Positions 1 to 8,435 of a stretch of DNA of 64,000 bases are shown here, in pieces. Both the position numbers and the translations under genes were made by a program. How positions within the stretch are numbered: the first letter of the stretch is position 1; every line of letters starts with the position of its first letter. Origin of the DNA: Rhodococcus maanshanensis NBRC 100610 (GTDB taxonomy: Bacteria > Actinomycetota > Actinomycetes > Mycobacteriales > Mycobacteriaceae). Under the pieces are notes generated by a model, which was not told the DNA's origin, ran no database searches, and saw only the letters and a program-made list of their open reading frames with translations. The DNA is taken from assembly GCF_001894865.1 (NCBI RefSeq), contig NZ_BCXA01000036.1:1-64000 (forward strand), read 5' to 3'.

Positions 1-1101
1 CGCCACCGAACCCCAGTCCGCGAAGCCCGTCGGATCGTGCCTGCCCATGCTCGCGTGCTCGAACATGCCTGCACCCGGGATCCCGTTGCAGGTGACGCTG
101 GCCGGATATTCGTTGACGCCGTACGGAATTCGCGCCGTGATCGCGGGATCGTTCAGGTCGTACACCGATCGCGAGCTCCAGTTGCGGCCGCGCCACTGCC
201 CGTGCGTCCACTCCGGGTCACCGCCGTATCCCGCGCCGACATGCAGCGCGAGACCGTCGCGCGGGGTCACCTCGACGGTCAGCGGGCTGCCGTCGGAGGC
301 GGTCAGGTGCAGCGTCGCCGCGAACGGCCTGCGGGTGCCGGACTGGTACTTGATGTCGTAGCGCGGCCAGCCGAGCTGCTCGATCCGGCCGTCGTTCCAT
401 ACCCGGGTCGCATCGTTCAGCGTCCGGTAGCCATCGGGATTCTCCTGCAGGATCACGATGATCGAGAACTCGTCGAAGCGCATCGGCACGTACATCCACC
501 AGAAGCCCTCGGACGGCTCGTCGGCGAGCCTGCCTGCCGGGTCACCATCGCCGACCGGGCGGATGCCCCAGGACCGATCCCTGGTGCCGATCCACCGATC
601 CGGGTTCACCACGACATCGTCGCCGTCGACCGAGAGCACCCCGGTCCACGTGCCGGTCTGCGCGAAACGACTCGCGTCGAGGGTCGGCCGGAACTTGCTC
701 ATCAGCAGGTGCGGCTGCTCCGCGACCGCGGGTCCGGAGCCCTCCCAGGTGAGGTCGAACCCGAGTCCGCCCTCACCGTCGCCCTCGCAGACCATCCGCA
801 GCCTGCGCAGCGGCTCGAGCACCTCGATCCGATAGCCACCGACGGCGAGATCCATCGACCGCTCCTCGAGCGCGTCGGAGAACTTGACCGCCCACTGCCG
901 CTCGCCCTTGCGGACGGTGGCGAACGCATCGGTGACGCCGAGGTTCGGGTACACGCCGAAGCCGCTCACCAGGAACAGCTCACCCTCGGTGTCGATCGCG
1001 TTGAAATACGACCGGTCGTAGAAGTTCTTGTCACTGGAGGCGACCCGCGCCATCGAGAGCGGCGTCTGGTGGATCGGGTATTCGTCAAGCGGCGCAGGCA
1101 T
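1..1101 (-). CDS. Conserved hypothetical protein, 3' end cut by the window
   Basis: A leftward reading frame opens at an ATG (1099-1101) and stays open for 367 codons to the window edge, so the C-terminus is missing. A purine-rich GGGAG lies just upstream of the ATG. The N-terminus reads MPAPLDEYPIHQTPLSMA. The rest is rich in Trp, Gly and short beta-like stretches, including WGIRPVGDGDP and FWWMYVPMRFDEF, with no signal peptide or membrane segment. The look is of the uncharacterised all-beta, lipocalin-like (AttH/CrtC-like) proteins of about 370-400 residues that are common in mycolata, but that is an impression and not an assignment. No function is claimed. It faces the same way as purE-purK and lies 104 bp downstream of purE, with its own likely promoter. 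Confidence 0.7.
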   Translation of the reverse strand, partial: MPAPLDEYPIHQTPLSMARVASSDKNFYDRSYFNAIDTEGELFLVSGFGVYPNLGVTDAFATVRKGERQWAVKFSDALEERSMDLAVGGYRIEVLEPLRRLRMVCEGDGEGGLGFDLTWEGSGPAVAEQPHLLMSKFRPTLDASRFAQTGTWTGVLSVDGDDVVVNPDRWIGTRDRSWGIRPVGDGDPAGRLADEPSEGFWWMYVPMRFDEFSIIVILQENPDGYRTLNDATRVWNDGRIEQLGWPRYDIKYQSGTRRPFAATLHLTASDGSPLTVEVTPRDGLALHVGAGYGGDPEWTHGQWRGRNWSSRSVYDLNDPAITARIPYGVNEYPASVTCNGIPGAGMFEHASMGRHDPTGFADWGSVA

Positions 1102-1205
1102 GAGGACACTCCCTGGGGGATTCGTTACAGCATCAAACGTAATCCGGACGACGCCATTTAACCCCGGGAGATCCGCTCAGGTCAGCCGATTGGCAGAACC
1201 GACCC

Positions 1206-1724
1206 TCAATCCAGCAGCTTCGAGCGCAGCGCCGCGTCCTTCTCCAGCACCATCGCCTCGAGTCCGGCCTGGAACGTCGCCATCGCCGCGCGCAGCGCGG
1301 GATCCGAGGCGCCGAGGATCCGCGCCGCCAACAACCCGGCATTGCGGGCGCCACCGATCGACACCGTCGCGACCGGCACGCCCGCTGGCATCTGCACGAT
1401 CGACAGCAGCGAGTCCATGCCGTCGAGGTACTTGAGCGGAACGGGCACGCCGATCACCGGGAGCGGCGTCGCCGAGGCGACCATGCCCGGCAGGTGCGCC
1501 GCGCCGCCCGCTCCCGCGATGATCACCTTGATCCCACGATCGGCGGCGTCACGGGCGTAGTCGAGCATCCGCTGCGGGGTCCGGTGCGCCGAGACGACGC
1601 CGACCTCGAACCGGATCCCGAACTCGGCGAGGGCCTCGGCGGCCGCCTCCATCGTCGGCCAGTCCGAGTCGCTGCCCATGATCAGGCCGACAACGGGCCC
1701 ATTCGAATCACTCACCGTGCACAT
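1206..1724 (-). CDS. purE: N5-carboxyaminoimidazole ribonucleotide mutase
   Basis: PurE interconverts N5-CAIR and CAIR in de novo purine synthesis, using the product of the upstream purK. The 172-residue protein has the class I hallmarks: the GSDSDWPTM phosphate-binding loop near residues 18-26, SAHRTPQRM with the catalytic His near residue 47, and the [12 protein letters not shown] loop near residues 71-82. Length is normal for bacterial PurE. The first ATG lies inside the end of purK, giving a 17-bp overlap. A GTG three codons further in (TVSDSN) is an equally good start and would sit closer to the purK stop. The overlap implies translational coupling and a two-gene purK-purE operon, the usual actinobacterial arrangement. 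Confidence 0.97.
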   Translation of the reverse strand: MCTVSDSNGPVVGLIMGSDSDWPTMEAAAEALAEFGIRFEVGVVSAHRTPQRMLDYARDAADRGIKVIIAGAGGAAHLPGMVASATPLPVIGVPVPLKYLDGMDSLLSIVQMPAGVPVATVSIGGARNAGLLAARILGASDPALRAAMATFQAGLEAMVLEKDAALRSKLLD

Positions 1725-2988
1725 CCCATCCGTCGGTCCATTCCCCGTGCGAGAGCCAGTGCGCAGCCCGCTCGGCGCGCTCGCGCACCGCCGCGACGTA
1801 CGCCTCGTCGGCGATCGAGCCCTGCGCGCCGCCGACCACGTTGACGTGCCCGATCTTGCGGGCCGGTCGCTCGCCCTTGTCGTAGAGGTGCACCTTCACG
1901 TCCGGCATCCGGGCGAACAAGTGGTGCAGGCGCTCGTCCATGCTCATCTCGGGAGCCGACTCCGCGCCGAGCACGTTCGCCATCACGGTGACCGGCGCGG
2001 TCGGCGAGGGGTCGCCGAGCGGGTAGTCGAGCACGGCCCGCAGGTGCTGCTCGAACTGGGACGTCCGTGCCCCGTCCTGGGTCCAGTGCCCGGAGTTGTG
2101 CGGCCGCATCGCCAGCTCGTTCACCACCAGCCGGCCGTCGGTCGTCTCGAACAGCTCCACGGCCATCGACCCGACGACGCCGAGCTCGGCCGAGATGCGC
2201 AGCGCCATCTGCTCGGCCTCCATGGCGAGCGAGTCGGACAGCTCGGGGGCGGGCGCGATCACCACCGCGCACTGCCCGTCGCGCTGCACCGTCTCCACAA
2301 CCGGCCAGGTCGCACCCTGTCCGAACGGCGAGCGCGCGACCATCGCGGACAGCTCGCGTCGCATCGACACCTTCTGCTCGACCATGAGGGCGACGCCCTT
2401 GTCGAGCTGCTCGGTGACGATGGCCTCGGCCTCGTCGGAATCCGCAGGCATCCACACACCGCGCCCGTCGTAGCCGCCCCTGACCGCCTTGATCACGATC
2501 TGCCAGTTGTGCTCGTCCCCGAAGCGCACCACGTCGCCCGCCCAGGTGATCTCCGCGAACGCGGGCACGGGCGCGCCCAGCTCCGCCAGCTTCCGCCGCA
2601 TGGCGAGCTTGTCCTGCGCGTAGATCAGCGCCTGCGGCGGCGGCTGGACGTTCACGCCCTCGGCGACGAGGACCTCGAGGTGCTCGGTCGGAACGTGCTC
2701 GTGGTCGAAGGTCAGCGCGCTGGCCCCTGCGGCGACGGCGCGCAGCGCGTCGAGGTCGGTGTGACTGCCGATCACGACGTCCGCGCACACCTTGGCGGCC
2801 GGCTCGTCGGGGCCGCCGGAGAGCACCCGGAGGCACTGCCCGAGTTCGATGGCGGCCTGATGGGTCATCCGGGCCAACTGCCCACCGCCGATCATCGCGA
2901 CCACCGGCAATCCGGCCTTCGGGCCGCGGGGGGTGCTTGGGCGGTGCTGGGATCCGGAATCGACGCTCACGGCAGTCAATGGTGTCAT
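1708..2988 (-). CDS. purK: N5-carboxyaminoimidazole ribonucleotide synthase
   Basis: PurK is an ATP-grasp enzyme that carboxylates AIR with bicarbonate and ATP to give N5-CAIR for PurE. The 426-residue protein has a Rossmann-like start, [16 protein letters not shown] (residues about 31-46). The ATP-grasp core includes [17 protein letters not shown] and the C-terminal metal/ATP residues in [16 protein letters not shown]. About 25 residues precede the glycine-rich loop; similar extensions occur in mycobacterial PurK, so the ATG at 2986-2988 is kept. It is the first gene of the purK-purE operon and is divergent from the GtrA gene across 71 bp that must hold both promoters. Confidence 0.97.
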   Translation of the reverse strand: MTPLTAVSVDSGSQHRPSTPRGPKAGLPVVAMIGGGQLARMTHQAAIELGQCLRVLSGGPDEPAAKVCADVVIGSHTDLDALRAVAAGASALTFDHEHVPTEHLEVLVAEGVNVQPPPQALIYAQDKLAMRRKLAELGAPVPAFAEITWAGDVVRFGDEHNWQIVIKAVRGGYDGRGVWMPADSDEAEAIVTEQLDKGVALMVEQKVSMRRELSAMVARSPFGQGATWPVVETVQRDGQCAVVIAPAPELSDSLAMEAEQMALRISAELGVVGSMAVELFETTDGRLVVNELAMRPHNSGHWTQDGARTSQFEQHLRAVLDYPLGDPSPTAPVTVMANVLGAESAPEMSMDERLHHLFARMPDVKVHLYDKGERPARKIGHVNVVGGAQGSIADEAYVAAVRERAERAAHWLSHGEWTDGWDVHGE

Positions 2989-3045
2989 GACGACCTCCGA
3001 ACCTGCGATCGGAGTGTCAGTTCGCCGGTTCGGAGACCTCTTTCG

Positions 3046-3051
3046 TACACT
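3046..3051 (+). promoter_or_regulatory. Candidate -10 box (TACACT) for the GtrA gene
   Basis: TACACT matches the actinobacterial TANNNT -10 pattern and ends 8 bases before the GTG start at 3060. Transcription would then begin at or next to the start codon, giving a leaderless mRNA. There is no Shine-Dalgarno sequence before the GTG, which agrees with this. No clear -35 was seen. Confidence 0.45.
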
Positions 3052-3059
3052 CAGTCGTT

Positions 3060-3620
3060 GTGTCTTTAGTCGATCAGGCGGTCAGCCGCGTGCCCCAGCC
3101 CATGCGGGACGTGGTCCTCCGCCATCACGAGCTGATCAAGTTCGCGATCGTCGGCGGCACGACCATGGTCTTCGACCTCGCGATCTTCTACTCGCTGAGC
3201 CTGACGATCCTCGAGCAGAAGCCCGTCGTCGCCAAGATCATCTCCGGCGTGATGGCCACGATCTTGAGCTACATCCTCAACCGCGAGTGGTCGTTCAAGA
3301 ACCGCGGCGGCCGCGAGCGCCACCACGAGGCGTTGCTGTTCTTCACCATCAGCGGCATCGGCGTCGTCATCTCCGCGGCGCCGCTGTTCATCGCGAACAA
3401 CATCTTCGACATCCGGGCGTCCGCGAGCCTGACCACGCTCGTGATCGTCGACTTCGTCCTCAACTACATCATCGGCAACGTGCTGCAGATGATCTTCCGG
3501 TTCTGGGCGCTGCGCCGGTTCGCGTTCCCCGAAGAGAACGCCAGGGGCGCGGCGGCGGGGTCAACCGACTTCGACCCGACGCCCGAGGAACTCGCCGAGG
3601 AAGAGCTCGGGCACAGCTAG
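3060..3620 (+). CDS. GtrA-family membrane protein
   Basis: GtrA-family proteins are small four-helix membrane proteins thought to move polyprenyl-linked sugars across the membrane or assist cell-wall glycan assembly. The 186-residue product starts at GTG. It has four hydrophobic segments at roughly residues 30-50, 60-80, 92-114 and 120-145. It carries the family signature: FAIVGGTTMVFDLAIFY in helix 1, ILSYILNREWSFKNR after helix 2, and FVLNYIIGNVLQMIFRFWALRRF near the end. The C-terminal 30 residues are acidic and probably cytoplasmic. It corresponds by position to the GtrA gene next to purK in mycobacteria. Its stop codon abuts the stop of the convergent kinase gene with no bases between. 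Confidence 0.9.
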   Translation: MSLVDQAVSRVPQPMRDVVLRHHELIKFAIVGGTTMVFDLAIFYSLSLTILEQKPVVAKIISGVMATILSYILNREWSFKNRGGRERHHEALLFFTISGIGVVISAAPLFIANNIFDIRASASLTTLVIVDFVLNYIIGNVLQMIFRFWALRRFAFPEENARGAAAGSTDFDPTPEELAEEELGHS

Positions 3621-4904
3621 CTAGCGCGGCTCCGCGTCGGGCGCCATCGGCAGGAACGCCGCGAACAGCGCGGGTCGCCTGCGCTGGAGGTCGAGCCTGC
3701 CGCCGTCCGCCTCGACCAGGGCCCGGGCCAACGCCAGCCCGACCCCCGTCGAGCCGCCACCGGAGAACCCGCGGTCGAAGATGTGCGGGGCCAGTTCGTC
3801 GCTGACGCCCTCGCCCTCGTCGCCGACCTCCACGCAGACCATCGCCTCGTGCTCCGCCGTCCCCGGCACCGACCGGACGGCCACGGTGCAGGTACCACCG
3901 CCGTGCATGAGCGCGTTGTCGACCAGCACGGACACGGACTCGCGCAGTCGCGAGGACCTGGCCGTCGACATCACCGCGGCCTCGCCCCGCAGCACCAGGT
4001 CCCGGCCCGCGTCGCGATAGGGCCGCTGCCAATCGGCGACGACCCCGGCGAGCTCGCGGACCACCGCGACGGGTTCCGGGCCGCCGCCCGCCATCCGGGA
4101 CGACCGCACCAGCTCGTCGATCGCCACCGTCAACCGGTCCACCTGGGCCAGCGCCTCGGTCGCCTCGTCGACCACCGCGGGATCCGGGTGCACCGACAAC
4201 TCGTCGAGCCGCAGTCGCACGGCGGTGAGTCGGCTGCGGAGCTGGTGGGAGACGTCGCCGACCAGCGCCCGCTCGCGCTGCAATCGCCCGGAGATCTCGA
4301 CGGTGACCGCGTCGAGCACCTCGGACACCCGGTCCAGTTCGGCGATCCCGTGCCTGCGTGGTTCCTTGCGGAAGTCGCCCTCCGCCAGCCGGGCGGCCCG
4401 GTCAGCGACGTCCCGGAGTGGGTCCGCGAGCCGCCGGGCGGTCACCGTCGCCACCGCCGTGCCCGCGCCGAGCGAGGCCAGCACCACCAACGCCACCGCC
4501 CCGACCGCCTGCTGCTGGAGCGATTTCATCGAATCCGACGGCGCCTCGAGCCGCAACGAACCGGACCGGCCCATGGAGAGCGACTCGATCAGCGGCTGCT
4601 CGACCGCGGGCTCGCCGATGTCGACCTGCACCTCGAGGTCGCCAGGGGTCGGATAGATGACCGTGAGTTTGGCGCCGGCCGGGACGACCAGCCGCAGCGG
4701 CGCGGTGTCGAGACCGTTCACGATCACGCCCTGCTCGCCCTCCTGCGAGACGATCTCCGCGGCCATCCGATCCAGCCTGGCCTGCAGGTCGCTCCTGGTG
4801 AGGTCCTCGACCCACAGCCAGGCGGTGTACATCAGCGGCAGCCCGAGCAGGAGCGCGATGAGGATGACGACGGCCAGGATGGAGAGCAGGATTCGGCGGC
4901 GCAC
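3621..4904 (-). CDS. Sensor histidine kinase
   Basis: Membrane sensor kinase, partner of the response regulator just upstream. The 427-residue protein has TM1 (residues 5-30), an extracytoplasmic sensor region of about 100 residues, and TM2 (about 134-156). A HAMP linker follows (RRLADPLRDVADRAARLAEGD). The dimerisation/phosphoacceptor helix carries His220 in GDVSHQLRSRL. The ATPase domain shows an N-box (SVLVDNALMHG), a G1 box (VGDEGEGVS) and a G2 region (GGGSTGVGLALAR). The H-box has SHQLRSRL in place of the commoner SHELRTPL, a variant seen in some actinobacterial kinases. It is the last gene of a five-gene leftward run. The stimulus is unknown. Confidence 0.92.
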   Translation of the reverse strand: MRRRILLSILAVVILIALLLGLPLMYTAWLWVEDLTRSDLQARLDRMAAEIVSQEGEQGVIVNGLDTAPLRLVVPAGAKLTVIYPTPGDLEVQVDIGEPAVEQPLIESLSMGRSGSLRLEAPSDSMKSLQQQAVGAVALVVLASLGAGTAVATVTARRLADPLRDVADRAARLAEGDFRKEPRRHGIAELDRVSEVLDAVTVEISGRLQRERALVGDVSHQLRSRLTAVRLRLDELSVHPDPAVVDEATEALAQVDRLTVAIDELVRSSRMAGGGPEPVAVVRELAGVVADWQRPYRDAGRDLVLRGEAAVMSTARSSRLRESVSVLVDNALMHGGGTCTVAVRSVPGTAEHEAMVCVEVGDEGEGVSDELAPHIFDRGFSGGGSTGVGLALARALVEADGGRLDLQRRRPALFAAFLPMAPDAEPR

Positions 4905-4916
4905 GTCTGCGCCCGG

Positions 4917-5594
4917 CTAGGTGTTCAGCCGGAAGCCGACGCCCCGCACGGTCGCGATGCGCCGCTCGGCGACCGGACCCTCGTCGCCGATCTTCCTGCG
5001 CAGCCACGACATGTGCATGTCGAGGGTCTTGGATCCGCGCAGATCCGCATCACCCCACACCTCCTGCAGGATGACATCGCGCGAGACCACCTCGCCCGCC
5101 CGGTCGAGCAGGACCTTGAGCAGCTCGTATTCCTTGTTCGCGAGGATGACCTCGGAGCCGCCGACCAGCACGCGCCGTGCGGCCGGTTCGAGCCGGATGT
5201 CCCCCACCGCGATGGTGGTGTCCTCGGAGCCGCCGCGGCGGCGCATCAGCGCGCGGACCCGCGCCATCAGCTCGGCCAGCCGGAACGGTTTGCCCACGTA
5301 GTCGTCGGCGCCCGCGTCGAGGCCGACCACGAAATCCACCTCGTCGGTGCGCGCCGTCAGCATCAGTACCGCGAGTTCCGAGCCGCCCGCGCGCAGTTGC
5401 CTGCACACCTCCAGCCCGTCCATGCCGGGCAGGCCGAGATCGAGGACCAGCAGGTCGAAGGACCCGCTCAGCGCGAGTTCGAGAGTCCCGGGACCGGTCG
5501 GTTCGACGGTGACCGTGTAGCCCTCACGGCCGAGGGCACGGGAGAGCGGGGCGGCGATGGCCTCGTCGTCTTCGGCAAGCAGTACGGCTGTCAC
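4917..5594 (-). CDS. OmpR/PhoB-type response regulator
   Basis: DNA-binding response regulator of 225 residues. The receiver domain (1-115) shows acidic residues D9/D10, phosphoacceptor D52 in LVLDLGLPGMDG, T80 and K102 (GADDYVGKPF). The C-terminal winged helix (about 130-225) has the OmpR recognition pattern SRDVILQEVWGD followed by LDMHMSWLRRKIGD and RGVGFRLNT. Translation starts at GTG. It lies 12 bp before the kinase start and 9 bp after the PH-domain gene, so the pair is cotranscribed and very probably cognate. The target genes are unknown. The neighbouring membrane genes of the same run are candidates. Confidence 0.95.
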   Translation of the reverse strand: MTAVLLAEDDEAIAAPLSRALGREGYTVTVEPTGPGTLELALSGSFDLLVLDLGLPGMDGLEVCRQLRAGGSELAVLMLTARTDEVDFVVGLDAGADDYVGKPFRLAELMARVRALMRRRGGSEDTTIAVGDIRLEPAARRVLVGGSEVILANKEYELLKVLLDRAGEVVSRDVILQEVWGDADLRGSKTLDMHMSWLRRKIGDEGPVAERRIATVRGVGFRLNT

Positions 5595-5603
5595 GACCCC
5601 AGC

Positions 5604-6143
5604 CTACGGAGCGGCCTCGCCGCGCTCCGTCGGCGGACCGGAATCGAGATTCATCGCGTCGAACACCTGGTGGTAGAGGAGCGAGTGCACCCGCTGCACA
5701 TCCGGGATGTCGTCGAACTCCAGCGGATCGTCGGCCGCCGACGCGATCACCAGGGTGCCGGTCCGCAGCATCCGGTCGATCAGTCCGTGCCGGAACTGCA
5801 CGTTGCTGATCCGACCCATCGGGATGTCGATCCCCGTGTGGGTGATCACGCCGTGCCGGATCAACACCCGCCGGTCCGTGACGATGAAATGGGTGAATTT
5901 CCACCTCAACAGCGGCCCGACGCAGCGCCACCCGACGATTCCGACCCAGGCCACCGCAACCACGATCAGCGCGACGGAGCGGGCGGTCCCCTCCAGCCGG
6001 TCCTGGGCGAGTCCGAGCGCGTACCCGGCGAACGCCGTCGCCACGATGAACGTCAACGCGGGCAGCACCAGCATCTTCCAATGCGGGTGTCGGTGCAGCA
6101 GCAGCTCCTCGTCCGTGGCGAGGGCGTCCTCCGGGTATCCCAT
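5604..6143 (-). CDS. Membrane protein with bacterial PH domain
   Basis: About 179 residues from the ATG at 6141-6143 (MGYPEDALATDEELLLHRHPHWK). The earlier in-frame start overlaps the end of the permease gene and its sequence looks non-coding, so it was not used. There are two membrane helices, MLVLPALTFIVATAFAGYAL and SVALIVVAVAWVGIVGW. A bacterial PH-like (DUF304-type) domain follows with FIVTDRRVLIRHGVITHTG and IPMGRISNVQFRHG. It matches by order the conserved PH-domain membrane protein next to birA in M. tuberculosis (Rv3278c, from memory). Function is unknown; an envelope or regulatory scaffold role is inferred. It lies 16 bp after the permease gene and 9 bp before the regulator. Confidence 0.88.
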   Translation of the reverse strand: MGYPEDALATDEELLLHRHPHWKMLVLPALTFIVATAFAGYALGLAQDRLEGTARSVALIVVAVAWVGIVGWRCVGPLLRWKFTHFIVTDRRVLIRHGVITHTGIDIPMGRISNVQFRHGLIDRMLRTGTLVIASAADDPLEFDDIPDVQRVHSLLYHQVFDAMNLDSGPPTERGEAAP

Positions 6144-6159
6144 CGGGAAAGCGTATCGA

Positions 6160-7371
6160 CTACTTCGCAGGCTCGACCGCGGGCTCGACCACGGGTTCGA
6201 CCGCATCCTCGACTTCGGATTCGGCCTCCGCCTGCAGTTCCGCGGCCTTCTTCGCGGCCTCGACCTCGGCCGTCGCCAGCTCCTCCGCGGTCGGCGGGGA
6301 GCCCGCGATCAGCGCGTTGGCCCATCGGGTCGACGGATCGATGTCGAGCAGGAGCGCTTTGGCCAGCAGCGTCATCGGAATCGCGAGCAGCGCGCCGAGC
6401 GGCCCGATCACCCATCCCCAGAACACCAACGCCAGGAACGTCAGCGTCACCGACAACCCGACGGCCTCGCCGACGAACTTCGGCTGGATCACCGACTGGA
6501 TGATGACGTTGATGACGCTGTAGACCACGATCACCCACAGCATCAGCGTCGGACCGCCCTCCAGCAGGGCGATCAGCGCGGGCGGGATCACGCCGATGAC
6601 GAACCCGATGTTCGGGATGTAGTTGGTGATGAAGGAGAGCAGTCCCCACAGGATCGGCAGCGGAATGCCCATGGCCCAGAGCGCGCCGGCGTCGATCACC
6701 GCGACGATGAGGCCGAACACGGTCGAGACGATGAGGTAGCTGCGGGTACCGCTGGCGAAGGAGGAGAAGGCGTAGGCGATGTCCGCCCGGGAGTAGGCCA
6801 CCGCGCGCATCCGCTCACCGAACGAACTCGCGTCCATAGCCATGAAGATCAGCAGGGCCAGGATGAAGAAGAGATTCGAGAACACACCGAGCAGCCCGAC
6901 CAGCACGTCGTCGACCAGGCCGATGACCTTGCCGAGGTCGATGCTCGAGAGTGCCTTCTCCACCTGGTCGGAACCGATGTTCAGCTGGGCGAACTGATCC
7001 TGGATGTTGGCGATCAGCTCGTCGGCCTTGTCGGTGTACTCCGGCAACAACGTGGCCAGCTGGGCGATCGAGACGACGAGCGCCGCGACCAGCCCCAGCA
7101 GGATCAGGTAGACGGCCGTCAGCGTCGAGATCACCGCGACCCATTTGGGTGCGCCCTTGCGCTGCAGCCAGTCGCCGAGCGGCTGCACACCCACCACCAG
7201 CATCAGCGCCAGGAACACCGGCCCGACGATCCCGGCGAAGGCCCTGGTGCCTGCGATCGCGACGACGGCGGCGGCCATGCCGAGCAGCACGATCAGCCCG
7301 CGCGGCAGCGTCGAAGGTGGCACAGGGGACGGCGGGGCGGACGCGGGCGCGGCGTCGACGGATCGGCTCAT
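6160..7371 (-). CDS. AI-2E/PerM-family permease
   Basis: Multi-spanning membrane protein of the PerM/AI-2E transporter family, 403 residues from ATG 7369-7371 (MSRSVDAAPASAPP). A longer in-frame opening exists upstream, but its sequence is a shadow of the preceding gene. Family features are the paired N-terminal helices (LIVLLGMAAAVVAIAG, GPVFLALMLVVGVQPL) and a long amphipathic region around residues 90-160. The conserved core has WGLLSFITNYIPNIGFVIG and later FVGEAVGLSVTLTFLALVFWGW. The C-terminal tail is acidic and alanine-rich. Substrates differ widely in this family (efflux, signal export, Na+/H+ exchange), so none is assigned. Its ATG overlaps the stop of the upstream gene in ATGA, indicating translational coupling. 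Confidence 0.92.
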   Translation of the reverse strand: MSRSVDAAPASAPPSPVPPSTLPRGLIVLLGMAAAVVAIAGTRAFAGIVGPVFLALMLVVGVQPLGDWLQRKGAPKWVAVISTLTAVYLILLGLVAALVVSIAQLATLLPEYTDKADELIANIQDQFAQLNIGSDQVEKALSSIDLGKVIGLVDDVLVGLLGVFSNLFFILALLIFMAMDASSFGERMRAVAYSRADIAYAFSSFASGTRSYLIVSTVFGLIVAVIDAGALWAMGIPLPILWGLLSFITNYIPNIGFVIGVIPPALIALLEGGPTLMLWVIVVYSVINVIIQSVIQPKFVGEAVGLSVTLTFLALVFWGWVIGPLGALLAIPMTLLAKALLLDIDPSTRWANALIAGSPPTAEELATAEVEAAKKAAELQAEAESEVEDAVEPVVEPAVEPAK

Positions 7372-7829
7372 TTCCACACCGCGGCTCGATCGGCGACGCC
7401 GGGCAGCAGGCCGAGGATCGGCAGGCCGATGGCGAGATGGACCAGACTCGTGGCGATCCGGTCGCCCATCACGGCGTCGTAGGCGAAGGGCACGACGGCC
7501 ATGGCGAGAGTGATCAGGCCGATGATCCACCCGAAGAACGAGTCGCCACCGGGGGTGGTCAGCAGCAAGAGCTGGAGCAGCCCGGCGGCGACGAGCGCCC
7601 CGATGAACCCGAGGATCGCGAACCGGACCGCGACGGTGGTCTCTGGCAACCAGTTCGGCGAGAGCGGCATCAGGTCGAAGACCCGGAGGATCACCGTGGC
7701 CACCAGCGCGCTCAATGCGGTGACCAGCGCGGCCGCGGCGGCACCCGCCCAGAACTTGCCCCCGGCGATGCCGCGCGTCGGCGCCCCTGGGGTGCCGGAC
7801 ACGCCCGGTCCTCCCGGATAGCTCGTCAT
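7368..7829 (-). CDS. Small four-helix membrane protein (DUF6069-like)
   Basis: 153 residues with a Gly/Pro-rich N-terminus (MTSYPGGPGVSGTPG). Four hydrophobic helices lie at about residues 28-52, 67-90, 97-118 and 125-147. The pattern of a long Gly/Ala-rich first helix followed by VRFAILGFIGALVAAGLLQLL resembles the DUF6069 family of actinobacteria, whose function is not known. It is the first gene of the leftward run, and its TGA overlaps the permease ATG by four bases. That coupling suggests it is made together with the permease, perhaps as an accessory membrane protein (inference). Confidence 0.8.
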   Translation of the reverse strand: MTSYPGGPGVSGTPGAPTRGIAGGKFWAGAAAAALVTALSALVATVILRVFDLMPLSPNWLPETTVAVRFAILGFIGALVAAGLLQLLLLTTPGGDSFFGWIIGLITLAMAVVPFAYDAVMGDRIATSLVHLAIGLPILGLLPGVADRAAVWK

Positions 7830-7979
7830 TGCTGTCCTTCCTCGATCTCACAGTCGTTCGCAGTGAGGGTCGCACCGAGCGCGCCGTGCACGCTTCACCC
7901 ACGACGGATGAGGCACAAGTATCGATCGGGACTCACACTGCTTGTCGAAGCACCACTCCCATATGAGAGAGGAACAGCT

Positions 7980-8381
7980 ATGACGGCAAACCGCGCGGAC
8001 AACAGCGTCAAGCAGGGATTCGCGGCCGGGGGCTCGATCGCGGCGGCGGTCCTGCTGCTGACCGTGGGCATCCTCCAGGTCTTCCAGGGAATCTCCGCAC
8101 TGGCCAAGGACAGCGTCCTGATCGTCGGGCCGGAGTACACCTACGCGCTCAACACCACGGGCTGGGGCTGGATCCACCTGATCGTGGGAATCCTCATCGC
8201 GCTGACCGGCTTCGGCCTGCTCACCGGTGCGACCTGGGCGCGGATCGCGGGTATCTTCCTGGCCGCCCTCTCGATCATCGCCAACTTCATGTGGCTGCCC
8301 TACTACCCGTGGTGGTCGATCCTGATCATCGCCCTCGACGTGGTCATCATCTGGGCCATCGCGACGTGGGACAACGACTAG
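7980..8381 (+). CDS. Small membrane protein, DUF7144-like (copy 1)
   Basis: 133 residues from ATG 7980, preceded by a good Shine-Dalgarno sequence (GAGAGGAA, 5-6 bases away). Four membrane helices lie at about 20-40, 58-80, 85-105 and 108-128. Conserved signature stretches are LQVFQGISALAKD, YTYALNTTGWGWIHLIVG and LSIIANFMWLPYYPWWS. It is clearly paralogous to the gene at 58314-58718, which shares TAWGWIHIVLG and LSIIANFLWLPYAPAW. The family is widespread in actinobacteria with no established role. It is monocistronic, divergent from the DUF6069-like gene across 150 bp, and followed by a strong hairpin terminator. Confidence 0.85.
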   Translation: MTANRADNSVKQGFAAGGSIAAAVLLLTVGILQVFQGISALAKDSVLIVGPEYTYALNTTGWGWIHLIVGILIALTGFGLLTGATWARIAGIFLAALSIIANFMWLPYYPWWSILIIALDVVIIWAIATWDND

Positions 8382-8397
8382 CCACGGTGCGACTGAT

Positions 8398-8432
8398 GAA
8401 GAGGGTGCGGGCCATCGGCCCGCACCCTCTTC
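8398..8432. terminator. Bidirectional hairpin terminator
   Basis: Perfect 16-bp inverted repeat (GAAGAGGGTGCGGGCC and its complement) with a 3-base ATC loop. It lies between the convergent DUF7144-like gene and birA, so it can end both transcripts. On the plus strand it is followed by only a short mixed stretch, not a T-run, as is usual in high-GC actinobacteria. Confidence 0.85.
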
Positions 8433-8435
8433 TCG

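Noticed and set aside
6160-7902. Extended 580-codon version of the permease with a 177-residue N-terminus
   Set aside because: The extra part overlaps the DUF6069-like gene in another frame and reads as Arg-rich shadow. ATG 7369-7371 in an ATGA overlap is the natural start.
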